NCBI GenBank assembly: GCA_045635745.1
Contig: JAZTWG010000042.1
Coordinates: 142,457-206,456 of the forward strand
DNA length: 64,000 nt
Origin: SIG78 sp045635745
Lineage (GTDB): Bacteria; Verrucomicrobiota; Lentisphaeria; Victivallales; Victivallaceae
Reading direction: 5' to 3'
The position numbers and the translations under genes are program-made. The notes beneath the pieces were generated by a model. It did not search any database. It was not told the DNA's origin and worked only from the letters and a program-made list of their open reading frames with translations. This document shows, in pieces, positions 45,304-54,101 of this stretch. How positions within the stretch are numbered: the first letter of the stretch is position 1; every line of letters begins with the position of its first letter.

Positions 45304-45308
45304 AAAAA

Positions 45309-45494
45309 TCACTCCCCGGTTTCGTCATCGGGTGTAATTCTGGCGATAGCCACTCCGGCATGCACCATAACGTAATCGCCGGGTTCAAGATCGTCCAGCA
45401 ATTCCGCAGAAACTTCGCGTCTGGCTCCGGAGGCATCGACTAAAGCGGTATCTTTATTGACCGCTACAACTCTGGCAGAAAGTCCTACACACAT
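45309..45494 (-). CDS. hypC: hydrogenase maturation chaperone HypC
   Basis: An OB-fold chaperone of 61 residues. The N-terminal Met-Cys (MCVG) provides the iron-binding Cys2; VVAVNKDTALVDASGARREVS and GDYVMVHAGVAI are standard HypC sequence. It is shorter than most (~75-90 residues), lacking part of the C-terminal helix, and the usual MCLAIP is MCVGLS. AAGGAG precedes the start codon, 12 bases after the hypF stop codon. Confidence 0.9.
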   Translation of the reverse strand: MCVGLSARVVAVNKDTALVDASGARREVSAELLDDLEPGDYVMVHAGVAIARITPDDETGE

Positions 45495-45506
45495 AATTCA
45501 ACTCCT

Positions 45507-47807
45507 TTATATTAAATTCTTTTTCAAATCGTAAGCACCGGCCAGCGCCTGCCCCAGCGATATACCGCCGTCATTGGCAGGGACCAGCTTATGAGTAAGC
45601 ACTTTAAAGTTATTATCTTTCAACATATTGCAACACAAATCCAAAAGCAGCATATTCTGAAAACTCCCGCCTGAAAGCGCACACACATTCAAATTGCTGA
45701 TCTGTCGCGCCTCGCAACAGCTCTTCACAATCATTTCAGCAAGCTTCAGATGAAGCATATATGCCAAAAATCCAACATCCGCCCCTTGCAGGCGCTCATT
45801 TACGAGATATGCAAAAAGTTTATCGCTCTCATCAAGAGTACCGGATTCCAACTCCTTGCCGCAATCAATAGCTTTTCCACCATTGCTCCGAAGCCACGCT
45901 TGTGCGGCAAATTCCAGACTCATGGCGGCATCGCCTTCAAACGTGGATCTTTTTGCAATACCCAATACCGCACTTACCGCATCAAAAAAACGGCCGACAC
46001 TGGTGCTTTGCACCGTATTGATATTGTTTTTTATCATAGTTGAGAGCATCCTGTATTCCACCGGTGAACAAAGCCCGAGTTCCCCGGCATATTCAGCGGC
46101 CCGTTCCGGCAGATATTTTTCCAGCAATCCCACCGCAATACGCCATCCCTCGCGACTGGCAGCATCGCCGCCGGCCTGCGGAAAAGCTGCTATGTGTGAA
46201 AAACGCTCAAACTTCCCCGGGTCGGCAATAAGTATTTCACCGCCCCAGATCGTGCCGTCAGTACCATAACCGGTGCCATCCATTGCCACGCCGATGACCG
46301 GCTCAAAATAATTATTCTCCGCCATGCAGCTTAATATATGCGCCCAATGATGCTGAACTTTAAGCACATTATCACTCATTTCTTCCGCTATGGCACTGGT
46401 GTGATATCCGGGGTGCAGATCGCATACGATCCGCAGTGAATCACATTCCAGAAGCTCCGAAAAAAGTTTTACCGAGTCCTTCAGTGCTTCATTACTGCGC
46501 ACATCTTCCATATCGCCGATGTGCGGTGCCAGATAAAAGAGATCATCTTTGGCTATACAGAAAGCATTTTTAAGTTCTGCACCTATGGCCAGCACTTCCC
46601 CGGCAAGCGGCAAATCCGCTTTTACCGGCAACGGAGCAAAACCGCGTGAACGCCGGATCATATAAGGCTCATCGCGGTAAAGACGCATAACCGAATCATC
46701 GGCCCGCAGCCGTATATCCCGGTTGTGCGAAAGTATGACATCGCAAAAACTGCTGATCTCCTGTAGCGCATCCTCTTCGCTGCGGCAGATGGGGGCGCCG
46801 GAAACATTGCCGCTGGTCATAACCAGAGTGTCAGTAAAATCCAAACCATCAGGATAATCGAACAAAAGCATCTGCAATGGGGCATAAGGCAGCATCACCC
46901 CCAGCGTTGGATTGCCGGGGGCAAGAATATCCGGCAAAGAACAATTTTCGCGTTTATCCAGCAGTAATATCGGTTTTTCGCAGCCATCGAGCCAGGCAAC
47001 TTCTTTATCGCTTGCAATGCATTCTTTTTTTACGGTTTCCAGATTTTTCATCATCACGGCAAAGGTTTTGCGCGGACGATTTTTGAGCTGGCGCAAACGC
47101 TCTATTGCCTCCGGATTTCTGCCATCGCATGCCAGATGAAAGCCGCCGATACCTTTGATCGCCGCTATCTTGCCCGCCATCAACAGACGGCGGGTTTCAG
47201 TTACAGCTTCGCCGTTGCGCAAATTACGTTGCAGCAAATATACTTCCGGGCCGCACTCATTGCAGCAGACCGGCTGGGCATCATACCGGCGGCTGGATAT
47301 GGAAAAATATTCATTACTGCACTCATTGCACATGCAGAAATCCTTCATACTGGTCCGCTCCCGGTCATAAGGCAATGAATCAAGAATCGTCAACCGCGGC
47401 CCGCATGCGGTACAATTTATAAAAGCATGCAGATAGCGGCGATCACACGGATCAAACAATTCCCGCCGGCATTCCCGGCAAGTGGCAATATCAGGCGGAA
47501 TAAAAATCGCACCTTTATCGCTTTGGCTCTCTTCGATGGAAAAGTTTTCAAAAGGTTCAACTTCCACACTTTTTTCTTCGATTTTAACAATATTCGCCCG
47601 CTCGGGAGCCTCGTTCTGCAAAGCATAGCGGAAGTCAGCAAGATCGCGGTCAGAACCTTGTGCAATTACTTCCACAAAACTCCCGCGGTTTATAACTCTG
47701 CCGACGATCCGGTGTGCCAGTGCAATACGGTGCACAAAAGGCCGGAACCCCACGCCCTGCACTACGCCGTAGATATTGTATACAATACTTTTTATCGATT
47801 CAGCCAT
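45507..47807 (-). CDS. hypF: carbamoyltransferase HypF
   Basis: Protein of 766 residues, full length. Domains in order: acylphosphatase (~1-95, GVVQGVGFRPFVHRI), two zinc-finger groups (~110-190, CRECRRELFDPC with CTACGP, then CMCNECSN with CCNECGP), YrdC/Sua5-like (~205-385) and the Kae1-like carbamoyltransferase with VQHHWAHILS and VAMDGTGYGTDGTIWGG. It makes carbamoyl-adenylate from carbamoyl phosphate and loads HypE. Its ATG directly follows the stop codon of the nitrogenase-like gene ending at 47808, so the two are translationally coupled. Confidence 0.96.
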   Translation of the reverse strand: MAESIKSIVYNIYGVVQGVGFRPFVHRIALAHRIVGRVINRGSFVEVIAQGSDRDLADFRYALQNEAPERANIVKIEEKSVEVEPFENFSIEESQSDKGAIFIPPDIATCRECRRELFDPCDRRYLHAFINCTACGPRLTILDSLPYDRERTSMKDFCMCNECSNEYFSISSRRYDAQPVCCNECGPEVYLLQRNLRNGEAVTETRRLLMAGKIAAIKGIGGFHLACDGRNPEAIERLRQLKNRPRKTFAVMMKNLETVKKECIASDKEVAWLDGCEKPILLLDKRENCSLPDILAPGNPTLGVMLPYAPLQMLLFDYPDGLDFTDTLVMTSGNVSGAPICRSEEDALQEISSFCDVILSHNRDIRLRADDSVMRLYRDEPYMIRRSRGFAPLPVKADLPLAGEVLAIGAELKNAFCIAKDDLFYLAPHIGDMEDVRSNEALKDSVKLFSELLECDSLRIVCDLHPGYHTSAIAEEMSDNVLKVQHHWAHILSCMAENNYFEPVIGVAMDGTGYGTDGTIWGGEILIADPGKFERFSHIAAFPQAGGDAASREGWRIAVGLLEKYLPERAAEYAGELGLCSPVEYRMLSTMIKNNINTVQSTSVGRFFDAVSAVLGIAKRSTFEGDAAMSLEFAAQAWLRSNGGKAIDCGKELESGTLDESDKLFAYLVNERLQGADVGFLAYMLHLKLAEMIVKSCCEARQISNLNVCALSGGSFQNMLLLDLCCNMLKDNNFKVLTHKLVPANDGGISLGQALAGAYDLKKNLI

Positions 47808-48839
47808 TTACAAATCCTCAAGCAATTTTCCGGAAACAGCAAAATGCGGAAAATCCACCCAACTGCCGCGGTGAAGATCCTGAACGATCCGCTCAAAAGC
47901 CTTATCGGCCACAACCACATCAAAACGTTCTGCTTCAAAAAGCGTCCGGAAATCGGCTTCTGAAGCAAACCGGTGATCGCAATTTTTGCTCAACGCATGA
48001 AAAAAGCTTCCGGTTTTCACCACTGCATCGGCATAACGCTGCAATATAATATTTTTCACTTCACCGGCGGCAAACTCCTGATGCACGATCAAAACTTTTT
48101 TGCCGGTCAAATCGGGTATTTCAAGCGCATCGGCAATACCGGGAACTGCAATTTCGTAAGGTGTATTGAAATGTTTTTTCAAATACTCAGCAGCTTTCAG
48201 CCCGGCGGGCGATACCACAATATTTTTTTCAGCTTCAGCAGCAAGAGCTATATCTGCCAGCGAAGAGCCCATACCGTAAACGCGCACCTCTCCAGCCAGA
48301 TGTTTTTTTATAATGTTATGAGCTTCAAGCGTGCTGTAATCAAGCGGTGAAGCACCAACAACACCGACAACGCCTTTCCTGACCGGCAGCTGCTCCACAG
48401 CAAAAGTTTTGAACAAAGCTGTATATGCCTGCGAAGCGCCAACTTCATAATACTTTGTTCCGCTGGCTTCCAGCGCCATTACCGGTATATCCAATGCTTT
48501 GCGGCACATCCGCTCCAATGCCGGGAAATCGGTGGCGACCACCGCCGGAACCGGCGAACCGACTACCGCCATAAACTTGCGCCGGCTTGTTTGAGCTGCC
48601 GCAATGAGTTTTTCTGCCAGCTGACGGTCGCGCCCGAGAATGGCATCCATATCGCGCAAACCGGCACTGAACAATGCGCTTTTGCGCGTAAACCACCGCG
48701 GTTCATCAAAGCCGCAGATATTGCCGGTGCAGCCGCCGGCATCGCAAATAACGATCACGCCGTCAAGCTCGAAAAGCACCGAAACCGCCCCCGCAAGATC
48801 CGGAGCAAATGGCGAAAGATATTTCAAAAGACTCTTCAT
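47808..48839 (-). CDS. nitrogenase component 1-like protein, short subunit of module 1
   Basis: Protein of 343 residues related to NifD/NifE/NifN/BchN-type subunits but shorter. Three cysteines lie in VICDAGGCTGNICGFDEPRWF (Cys32, 37, 42), in the place where nitrogenase P-cluster or BchN cluster ligands occur. GVVGVVGASPLDYSTLEAHN begins a second Rossmann-like domain, and a late VLIVHQEFAAGEVKN resembles the third. No FeMo-cofactor Cys/His pair can be assigned. It is a paralogue of the gene at 50865-52013 (shared FELDG/FELGG, DA.GC, DEPRWF). It overlaps the preceding gene by four bases (ATGA) and abuts hypF. Confidence 0.85.
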   Translation of the reverse strand: MKSLLKYLSPFAPDLAGAVSVLFELDGVIVICDAGGCTGNICGFDEPRWFTRKSALFSAGLRDMDAILGRDRQLAEKLIAAAQTSRRKFMAVVGSPVPAVVATDFPALERMCRKALDIPVMALEASGTKYYEVGASQAYTALFKTFAVEQLPVRKGVVGVVGASPLDYSTLEAHNIIKKHLAGEVRVYGMGSSLADIALAAEAEKNIVVSPAGLKAAEYLKKHFNTPYEIAVPGIADALEIPDLTGKKVLIVHQEFAAGEVKNIILQRYADAVVKTGSFFHALSKNCDHRFASEADFRTLFEAERFDVVVADKAFERIVQDLHRGSWVDFPHFAVSGKLLEDL

Positions 48840-50122
48840 ACAAGCTCCTTTCTGACCGCATCAACAAGATCGTTGACCGCCTGATACCCGAACTGCCGCA
48901 CTTCTGAATTCCAGCGGATCCCCGGCTTATCCGGATGATAATACATGGCATCCTGACCAACGGCAAAATCGACCCGGGCATTTTTATTGTCATAATTGAG
49001 CATGGTCGGCGACAAATTGGAATATATGCGTGTTTCCGGCGAAATCGCAGCAAGTTTTTTCAGATAGACAAAATTGCTCCCGCCAATCGTGCCATATATT
49101 TCCGAAACCTGCAATCCCATTTCTGCCAGTGAAAGCGCCAGTTCAAAACTGTCGGCATTGAGCCATTCGCCCACCGCAAAACGCACATGGGCGTATTTAC
49201 TCTTGAAATCTTTTATATTTTCAAGCGTTTTATCATAAAACAACGTATCGTCAAATTTTACATTCAAAGCTTGAGCAAGCGCCATATATTGCGCATGGAT
49301 CTTATCTGCCCGGTGCAGATTGTTGAGTTCAATAAAGGGTATTTCCAGATTTTTGCTCATATCCTGCGCGGCATATCTGGCCTCGCTGTTGAGTACCAGA
49401 TTGAAGTTGGCTTCGGCCATAAGCAAATATTCTTCAAAACTTTGCATACGCGATATTTCACGGATCTTTTTCACTCCGGCTTTTTCCAGCAGAGCATAAA
49501 TTTCGCAATCATCGGCCAACGGCGAAAAATACCCGAGTATATTGCATGCGTCGCTCTTTTTGGGGCGCTTTTTCAACAGACTGTATACGCTTCGTCGTAC
49601 CGATGCCATCGGCGGCAGCCGCCCTTCGCGCGTCAGGGCATACATATAGCAGGGTACTGTCGGCACACCGGCGACTTCCGTACACTTGCGGCACACCCGA
49701 TCCATATCTGTACCCAGCAATGCATCCACACATGTAATGCATATCATTACCGCTTTGGGCGGCACGGCCCGAGATGAACAGATTTCTCTGACCGCTTCGG
49801 GTATACGGTTCAAATGCCGTCCGGTAACAATATCTGTATCATCCTGCAGAAGATAGTAAAAGCGGTCAGCATATTTACGGTCGCGCCCCAGCGCCGCGGT
49901 ATTTCTGCCGCAGCATCCGGGAGACACCAGCAGCATAACACTTTCCGGCACCGCCAATCCGGCGCGTTTCACCCCGAATCCCTGCGCTCCGGGCGAATTG
50001 AATGCCAGAGTAGCCGGCGAACTGTAAATCAGATTTTTGCCGGACTGCAGCTCGTCAGGAATATTATCTTTTCCCAATGCCGACAGTTTTTCAGCAGTTA
50101 TGTAAAAAGCGTTATCCATCAT
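48836..50122 (-). CDS. nitrogenase component 1-like protein, long subunit of module 1
   Basis: Protein of 428 residues of the nitrogenase component 1 superfamily. MLLVSPGCCGRNTAAL (Cys70, Cys71) and MICITCVDALLGTD (Cys128, Cys131) sit where cluster-ligating cysteines occur in NifD/NifK; Cys144, Cys147 and Cys158 follow. LGYFSPLADDCEIYALLEKAGVK starts the second domain, FAVGEWLNADSFELALSLAEMG the third. It pairs with the 343-residue subunit and the Fe protein of module 1. Its start codon overlaps the Fe-protein stop codon (ATGA). Confidence 0.85.
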   Translation of the reverse strand: MMDNAFYITAEKLSALGKDNIPDELQSGKNLIYSSPATLAFNSPGAQGFGVKRAGLAVPESVMLLVSPGCCGRNTAALGRDRKYADRFYYLLQDDTDIVTGRHLNRIPEAVREICSSRAVPPKAVMICITCVDALLGTDMDRVCRKCTEVAGVPTVPCYMYALTREGRLPPMASVRRSVYSLLKKRPKKSDACNILGYFSPLADDCEIYALLEKAGVKKIREISRMQSFEEYLLMAEANFNLVLNSEARYAAQDMSKNLEIPFIELNNLHRADKIHAQYMALAQALNVKFDDTLFYDKTLENIKDFKSKYAHVRFAVGEWLNADSFELALSLAEMGLQVSEIYGTIGGSNFVYLKKLAAISPETRIYSNLSPTMLNYDNKNARVDFAVGQDAMYYHPDKPGIRWNSEVRQFGYQAVNDLVDAVRKELV

Positions 50123-50877
50123 TCCTCAGCCTCTTCTATAAGCATTTTTGCCAAATCCAGAAATCTCCGGCTCACTTCCAGCGCAGGATCGCCTTCCACC
50201 ACAGTCTTACCCCTATCTTCGTAGTGGATTATATCGTTGGAGCGCGGAATATCTGCCACGATATCCAGAGCATTTTCAACGGCAAACTTCCGCACTTTTT
50301 CTTCTTCATTTTCCACTGCGCGGCGGTTCATCACCACGCCGCGGACCTTGGCATAGTTGCGATCGGCAAAGTTTTTCACCGCGTTGTTGATATTATTCGC
50401 CGCATAAAGTGCCATTTTCTCGCCGGATGTTACTATCAGGACTTTTTCAGCATATCCTTCGCGGATCGGAGCAGCAAAACCGCCGCACACTACATCGCCC
50501 AGCACATCGTAGAGCACAAAATCCGGCTTGAACTGTTCAAAGAGTTCCAATTCTTCCAACAGACTGAATGTTGTGATTATCCCCCTGCCCGCGCAGCCGA
50601 GTCCGGGCGTGGGACCGCCGGTTTCGATGCACAGAACATTGCCGAAACCAACTTTGCTTATTTCCTCGATACTCTCCGGCTCCCGGTCATAATCGCGGAT
50701 AAAATTCATTACCGGAGTCAGCGGTTCGCCGCCAAGCAGATTTACAGTGGAATCCGCCTTGGGGTCACAGCCGATCTGAATGACCCGTTTACCCAGCGTT
50801 GCCAACGCCGCCGAGAGATTGCTGGTAACGGTGGATTTACCGATGCCGCCTTTGCCGTAAATTGCTATTTTCTGCAT
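50119..50877 (-). CDS. NifH-like Fe protein of module 1
   Basis: Homodimeric ATPase of 252 residues, shorter than NifH (~275-295). P-loop YGKGGIGKST (8-16), GCDPKADST, cluster ligand Cys95 in GLGCAGRG and Cys131 in VLGDVVCGGFA, so ATP-driven electron transfer from a bridging 4Fe-4S cluster should be possible. The length and C terminus fit nitrogenase-like (group IV-type) Fe proteins better than NifH or BchL. It overlaps the upstream gene by 13 bases and the downstream one by four. Confidence 0.93.
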   Translation of the reverse strand: MQKIAIYGKGGIGKSTVTSNLSAALATLGKRVIQIGCDPKADSTVNLLGGEPLTPVMNFIRDYDREPESIEEISKVGFGNVLCIETGGPTPGLGCAGRGIITTFSLLEELELFEQFKPDFVLYDVLGDVVCGGFAAPIREGYAEKVLIVTSGEKMALYAANNINNAVKNFADRNYAKVRGVVMNRRAVENEEEKVRKFAVENALDIVADIPRSNDIIHYEDRGKTVVEGDPALEVSRRFLDLAKMLIEEAEE

Positions 50878-52013
50878 ATCAAACTATTCCAATCTATTTT
50901 TTTATCAATCAAATTCAAACGTTTTTTATGATAACACCGCCCCGAAAAAGCTTCGTGGGGCAATGCAATATATTTTTTTCCAGCCGGAACTATGGGCAGA
51001 TACATATTGTCGCAAATTATCAATTCTGCCTTGGCAAATTCTGCAGCAATATCTTTTTCCGCCGCAATCTGAAGATCAGAACCGTTCAACACTCTTTTAT
51101 CTCCGGACAGCGGATCGATTACCCGGCAGTTTATCCCCAGTTCCATATTTAATGTATACGCAAGACTCCCGGAGAAAACCGCTTCGCCGATAATAACACA
51201 ACATGCATTTATCTGTTTCGCCCGGCCCGGGAATAAGTATGTTGTATTCTTCTGAATCAAAGCGTTTTTCAGCATTTCTGCACCTTTTATACCGATCGGA
51301 ACACCGCAGACAAAGGGTATACCATATTTTTTCAGCATGTATTCGGCCAGAAACAAACCACTCAGCGAAACAACCAGATTTACTTCGGCATTGATCGATT
51401 TCTGTAAATCTTCAAGCGTATTATTCATCGCCCAGGTGGCCAGCGGTATAAAATCATTTTTCACCAGAAAATCCACCATGCTTTCCACATTGCCGTTAAG
51501 CGAAAAATCCAGCGGAGTAGCGCCCAGAATATTAACACTCCGGGGTATAACCTGTCTTTTTTCCTCCGGCAGAAAACGTTCAGCCAATGCTTTCCACGCT
51601 TTTCCGGCGCCCTGCCAATAATGATCCATACCAGAAGTCGGCACCGCAAAACAGGGTATATTGCTCTGCTCTTCAATAAGTCCGGCTATCGACTGCATAT
51701 CAGTACCCACCATCAAAGGTATGGGTGAATTGCAGAGTGCTATGAAATACGGCTGCAATTCGCTGGCAGCGCGCAGCACATCGCCGACAAGTTTTTCATC
51801 GTTGCCGCACACCATATCCATTTCGGTCAGAGCCGAAATATAAACCATACTTTCCGAATTGAACCATCTCGGTTCATCATGTGTGGCATAAGTAGAATTA
51901 CAGCCGGATGCGTCATGCACAATGGTCATACCGCCAAGTTCAAACAATGCCGAACAGACTCCGGCTGTATCCGCAGCATAACAGGAGATGATTTTTGCAT
52001 AATTACTTTTCAT
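50865..52013 (-). CDS. nitrogenase component 1-like protein, short subunit of module 2
   Basis: Protein of 382 residues, paralogous to the 343-residue subunit of module 1. The aligned N-terminal motif is IVHDASGCNSTYATHDEPRWF, with only one of the three cysteines kept, while other cysteines occur at ALCNSPIPLMVGTD and near the N terminus (ISCYAAD, AGVCSAL). NILGATPLDFSLNGN and VSLSGLFLAEYMLKKYG mark later domains. The ATG at 52013, overlapping the previous stop codon as ATGA, is preferred to a GTG five codons earlier. The changed cysteine set suggests different metal-cluster content from module 1. Confidence 0.84.
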   Translation of the reverse strand: MKSNYAKIISCYAADTAGVCSALFELGGMTIVHDASGCNSTYATHDEPRWFNSESMVYISALTEMDMVCGNDEKLVGDVLRAASELQPYFIALCNSPIPLMVGTDMQSIAGLIEEQSNIPCFAVPTSGMDHYWQGAGKAWKALAERFLPEEKRQVIPRSVNILGATPLDFSLNGNVESMVDFLVKNDFIPLATWAMNNTLEDLQKSINAEVNLVVSLSGLFLAEYMLKKYGIPFVCGVPIGIKGAEMLKNALIQKNTTYLFPGRAKQINACCVIIGEAVFSGSLAYTLNMELGINCRVIDPLSGDKRVLNGSDLQIAAEKDIAAEFAKAELIICDNMYLPIVPAGKKYIALPHEAFSGRCYHKKRLNLIDKKIDWNSLICRK

Positions 52014-53344
52014 AAACAGCTTTCGCACCCCCAGCCTTTCATTTGTATGACTTTTTCAGTATCACACAAATTTTGTTGTGCAGCTATCATAGCTCTGCAC
52101 ATTTGCGTTATACCGTCAAAACCGTACCAGCCGCCGCCGGAAACAATATTCACCAGATGACGCGTTCCGGTAAAGCAAGCCGCCTTCTGTCCGATGGCCA
52201 GAAAATCATCGCCGACTCCGGGTGTCTTGACCGCAAAACGCATTGCCGGATGCAAGGTAGGATAAATCATCAACTCCGGATATTTTTGCTGCAGATACTC
52301 AAAATCCGCCTTTTCTTCCGGAATGATCACATCAGTATAGATCCTTTGCACATTAAAACCATGATCCAGCAGCAGCCGGGCCAGCGAAAGATTACGCAAT
52401 GTTGCAGTATAATCAATGGCAATGGGCATATTGCCGACTGTTTTGCGGGCTTCACGCAAAGCATTTTCAGCAGCTTCTTCTGCCGGTTCAAAATCTGCTT
52501 TGATATTCAGAGTTTCACATAAAACAGCATAATTTCCGGCAATTTCTTCCAGACTGTAACTTAAAGGCAAATGCAGAAATTTCCGGTTCAAACGGCCGCA
52601 CAAAAATTCATTTGCCGCTATGGCCGTAGGGTAGTACGATATATTATACAAACTTTCTGCCATTGCAAGGTACTCATCGTAGTTTCTGCATGCGGCAATA
52701 TCTTTAACCGTAAAACCGTTTTTTTCAAGCACGGTCAAAAGCTCGCAGGAGTCAACTGTAACACGGTCGTTGCCGATGATATTTACACAGCAATCATTAA
52801 CGGATGTTGTTTCCCGCCATGGTGCATAAAGCTGTTTACGCATAAAGGCATCCGGAGTAAGGCCGGATTTCCGCATTGTCGGGTGCATCAGGCACTCAAT
52901 GAAATCCACATCCGGAAAACGCTCACGCAATTCGCTGTACACCGCATTGGTATCGCAGCCGGCAAAAAGCTGTATGCAGCTTAAAAAAACCAATACCGCG
53001 CGGGGGCGGGTGCTCATTTCATTCAACACGGCACTTACGCCATCAACCACATTGCTTTCCAGCGTGTTATCAAAGAGGTCCTGTTCTGTGACCGTAACAA
53101 AACTCATGCGGTCCATAGCGTTCATTTCTGCCGCGGTCAATATCACACCGCGCAGACACCCCTGTGCACAAACAAATATCTGGTGCGACTGCGGCACGAG
53201 CATACCCGTATGCACAATGTTCCACATTCCACGTGCCGGAGCGTTGAACTCCAGCTCTGCAATAAACGGTTGCGGAAACTCTGCCTTGCCCACGGGCAAA
53301 GCAAAAGATTCGATATCCAGTTGTCTTCCAACGCTTTTAAGCAT
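52010..53344 (-). CDS. nitrogenase component 1-like protein, long subunit of module 2
   Basis: Protein of 444 residues, paralogous to the 428-residue subunit. IFVCAQGCLRGVILTAAEMN (Cys59, Cys63) and FLSCIQLFAGCD (Cys123, Cys130) mirror the two cysteine groups of its partner family. A central domain NIIGNDRVTVDSCELLTVLEKNGF and a late PTLHPAMRFAVKTPGVGDDFLAIGQKA follow. The C terminus ends GWGCESCL, two extra cysteines not seen in module 1. Seven bases separate it from the Fe-protein gene. Confidence 0.84.
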   Translation of the reverse strand: MLKSVGRQLDIESFALPVGKAEFPQPFIAELEFNAPARGMWNIVHTGMLVPQSHQIFVCAQGCLRGVILTAAEMNAMDRMSFVTVTEQDLFDNTLESNVVDGVSAVLNEMSTRPRAVLVFLSCIQLFAGCDTNAVYSELRERFPDVDFIECLMHPTMRKSGLTPDAFMRKQLYAPWRETTSVNDCCVNIIGNDRVTVDSCELLTVLEKNGFTVKDIAACRNYDEYLAMAESLYNISYYPTAIAANEFLCGRLNRKFLHLPLSYSLEEIAGNYAVLCETLNIKADFEPAEEAAENALREARKTVGNMPIAIDYTATLRNLSLARLLLDHGFNVQRIYTDVIIPEEKADFEYLQQKYPELMIYPTLHPAMRFAVKTPGVGDDFLAIGQKAACFTGTRHLVNIVSGGGWYGFDGITQMCRAMIAAQQNLCDTEKVIQMKGWGCESCL

Positions 53345-53351
53345 TGTGCGA

Positions 53352-54101
53352 TCACTCCATATTCAACAGTTTTTCCGCCAAATGCCGATAAGCTCCGGCC
53401 ATATCCGATTCAGGGAACGCACTCAAAACGCTCCGGTGCATTTCTTCGGCCTCAACAGCCAGACTGCAGCGGGGAATAATTCCGGCAATGGAACTGGAAA
53501 AATCCTGTGCCAGAGCCTGAACTTTATTTTTTTCATCCTTTACATCACGGCAATTAAGGATAAAACCACCCAGAGCAGCATAGTTGCGGTTTTGAAAATT
53601 TTTTACCGCCATAGCGATATTGGCCGCCGCGTAAACAGACATATTTTCTCCGGAAGTGATAATATAAACTTTATCGGCATAGCCATTACGCATGGGCATG
53701 GCAAAACCGCCGCACACCACATCGCCCAACACATCGTACAGCACCACATCGGGTTTGACGGCATCGTATGCGCCTTTGCTTTCAAGCTTTTCCAGTGCAT
53801 TGATTATGCCGCGCCCGGCACACCCCATGCCGGGGACCGGTCCGCCGGCTTCCACACAGGCAATATTTTTTTCGCCGAACCGGACCATATCCTGCCACGA
53901 AAAATCATCATTATATTTGCGTATAAGCTCCAATACCGCCGTGGGGCGTTCTCCATTCAGATGCGATATGGTGGAATCCGCCTTGGGGTCGCAGCCGATC
54001 TGCATTACCTGCAAGCCTTTTTCAGCCAAAGCACAGGCTATATTGCTCACTGTAGTGGATTTTCCGATACCACCTTTGCCGTAAAAAGCCAATTTCAACA
54101 T
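53352..54101 (-). CDS. NifH-like Fe protein of module 2
   Basis: ATPase of 249 residues closely related to the module 1 Fe protein. It has P-loop YGKGGIGKST, GCDPKADST, Cys94 in GMGCAGRG and Cys130 in VLGDVVCGGFA. The C-terminal half (from ~175) differs strongly from its paralogue, as expected if each docks to its own component 1. It overlaps the HydE-like gene by seven bases. Confidence 0.93.
   Translation of the reverse strand: MLKLAFYGKGGIGKSTTVSNIACALAEKGLQVMQIGCDPKADSTISHLNGERPTAVLELIRKYNDDFSWQDMVRFGEKNIACVEAGGPVPGMGCAGRGIINALEKLESKGAYDAVKPDVVLYDVLGDVVCGGFAMPMRNGYADKVYIITSGENMSVYAAANIAMAVKNFQNRNYAALGGFILNCRDVKDEKNKVQALAQDFSSSIAGIIPRCSLAVEAEEMHRSVLSAFPESDMAGAYRHLAEKLLNME

Noticed and set aside
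47808..54101. Protochlorophyllide or chlorophyllide reductase (BchLNB/BchXYZ) or the F430 enzyme CfbCD
   Set aside because: No other chlorophyll or F430 genes are nearby, BchB-type C-terminal domains are missing, and CfbD is a single subunit whereas there are two pairs here.
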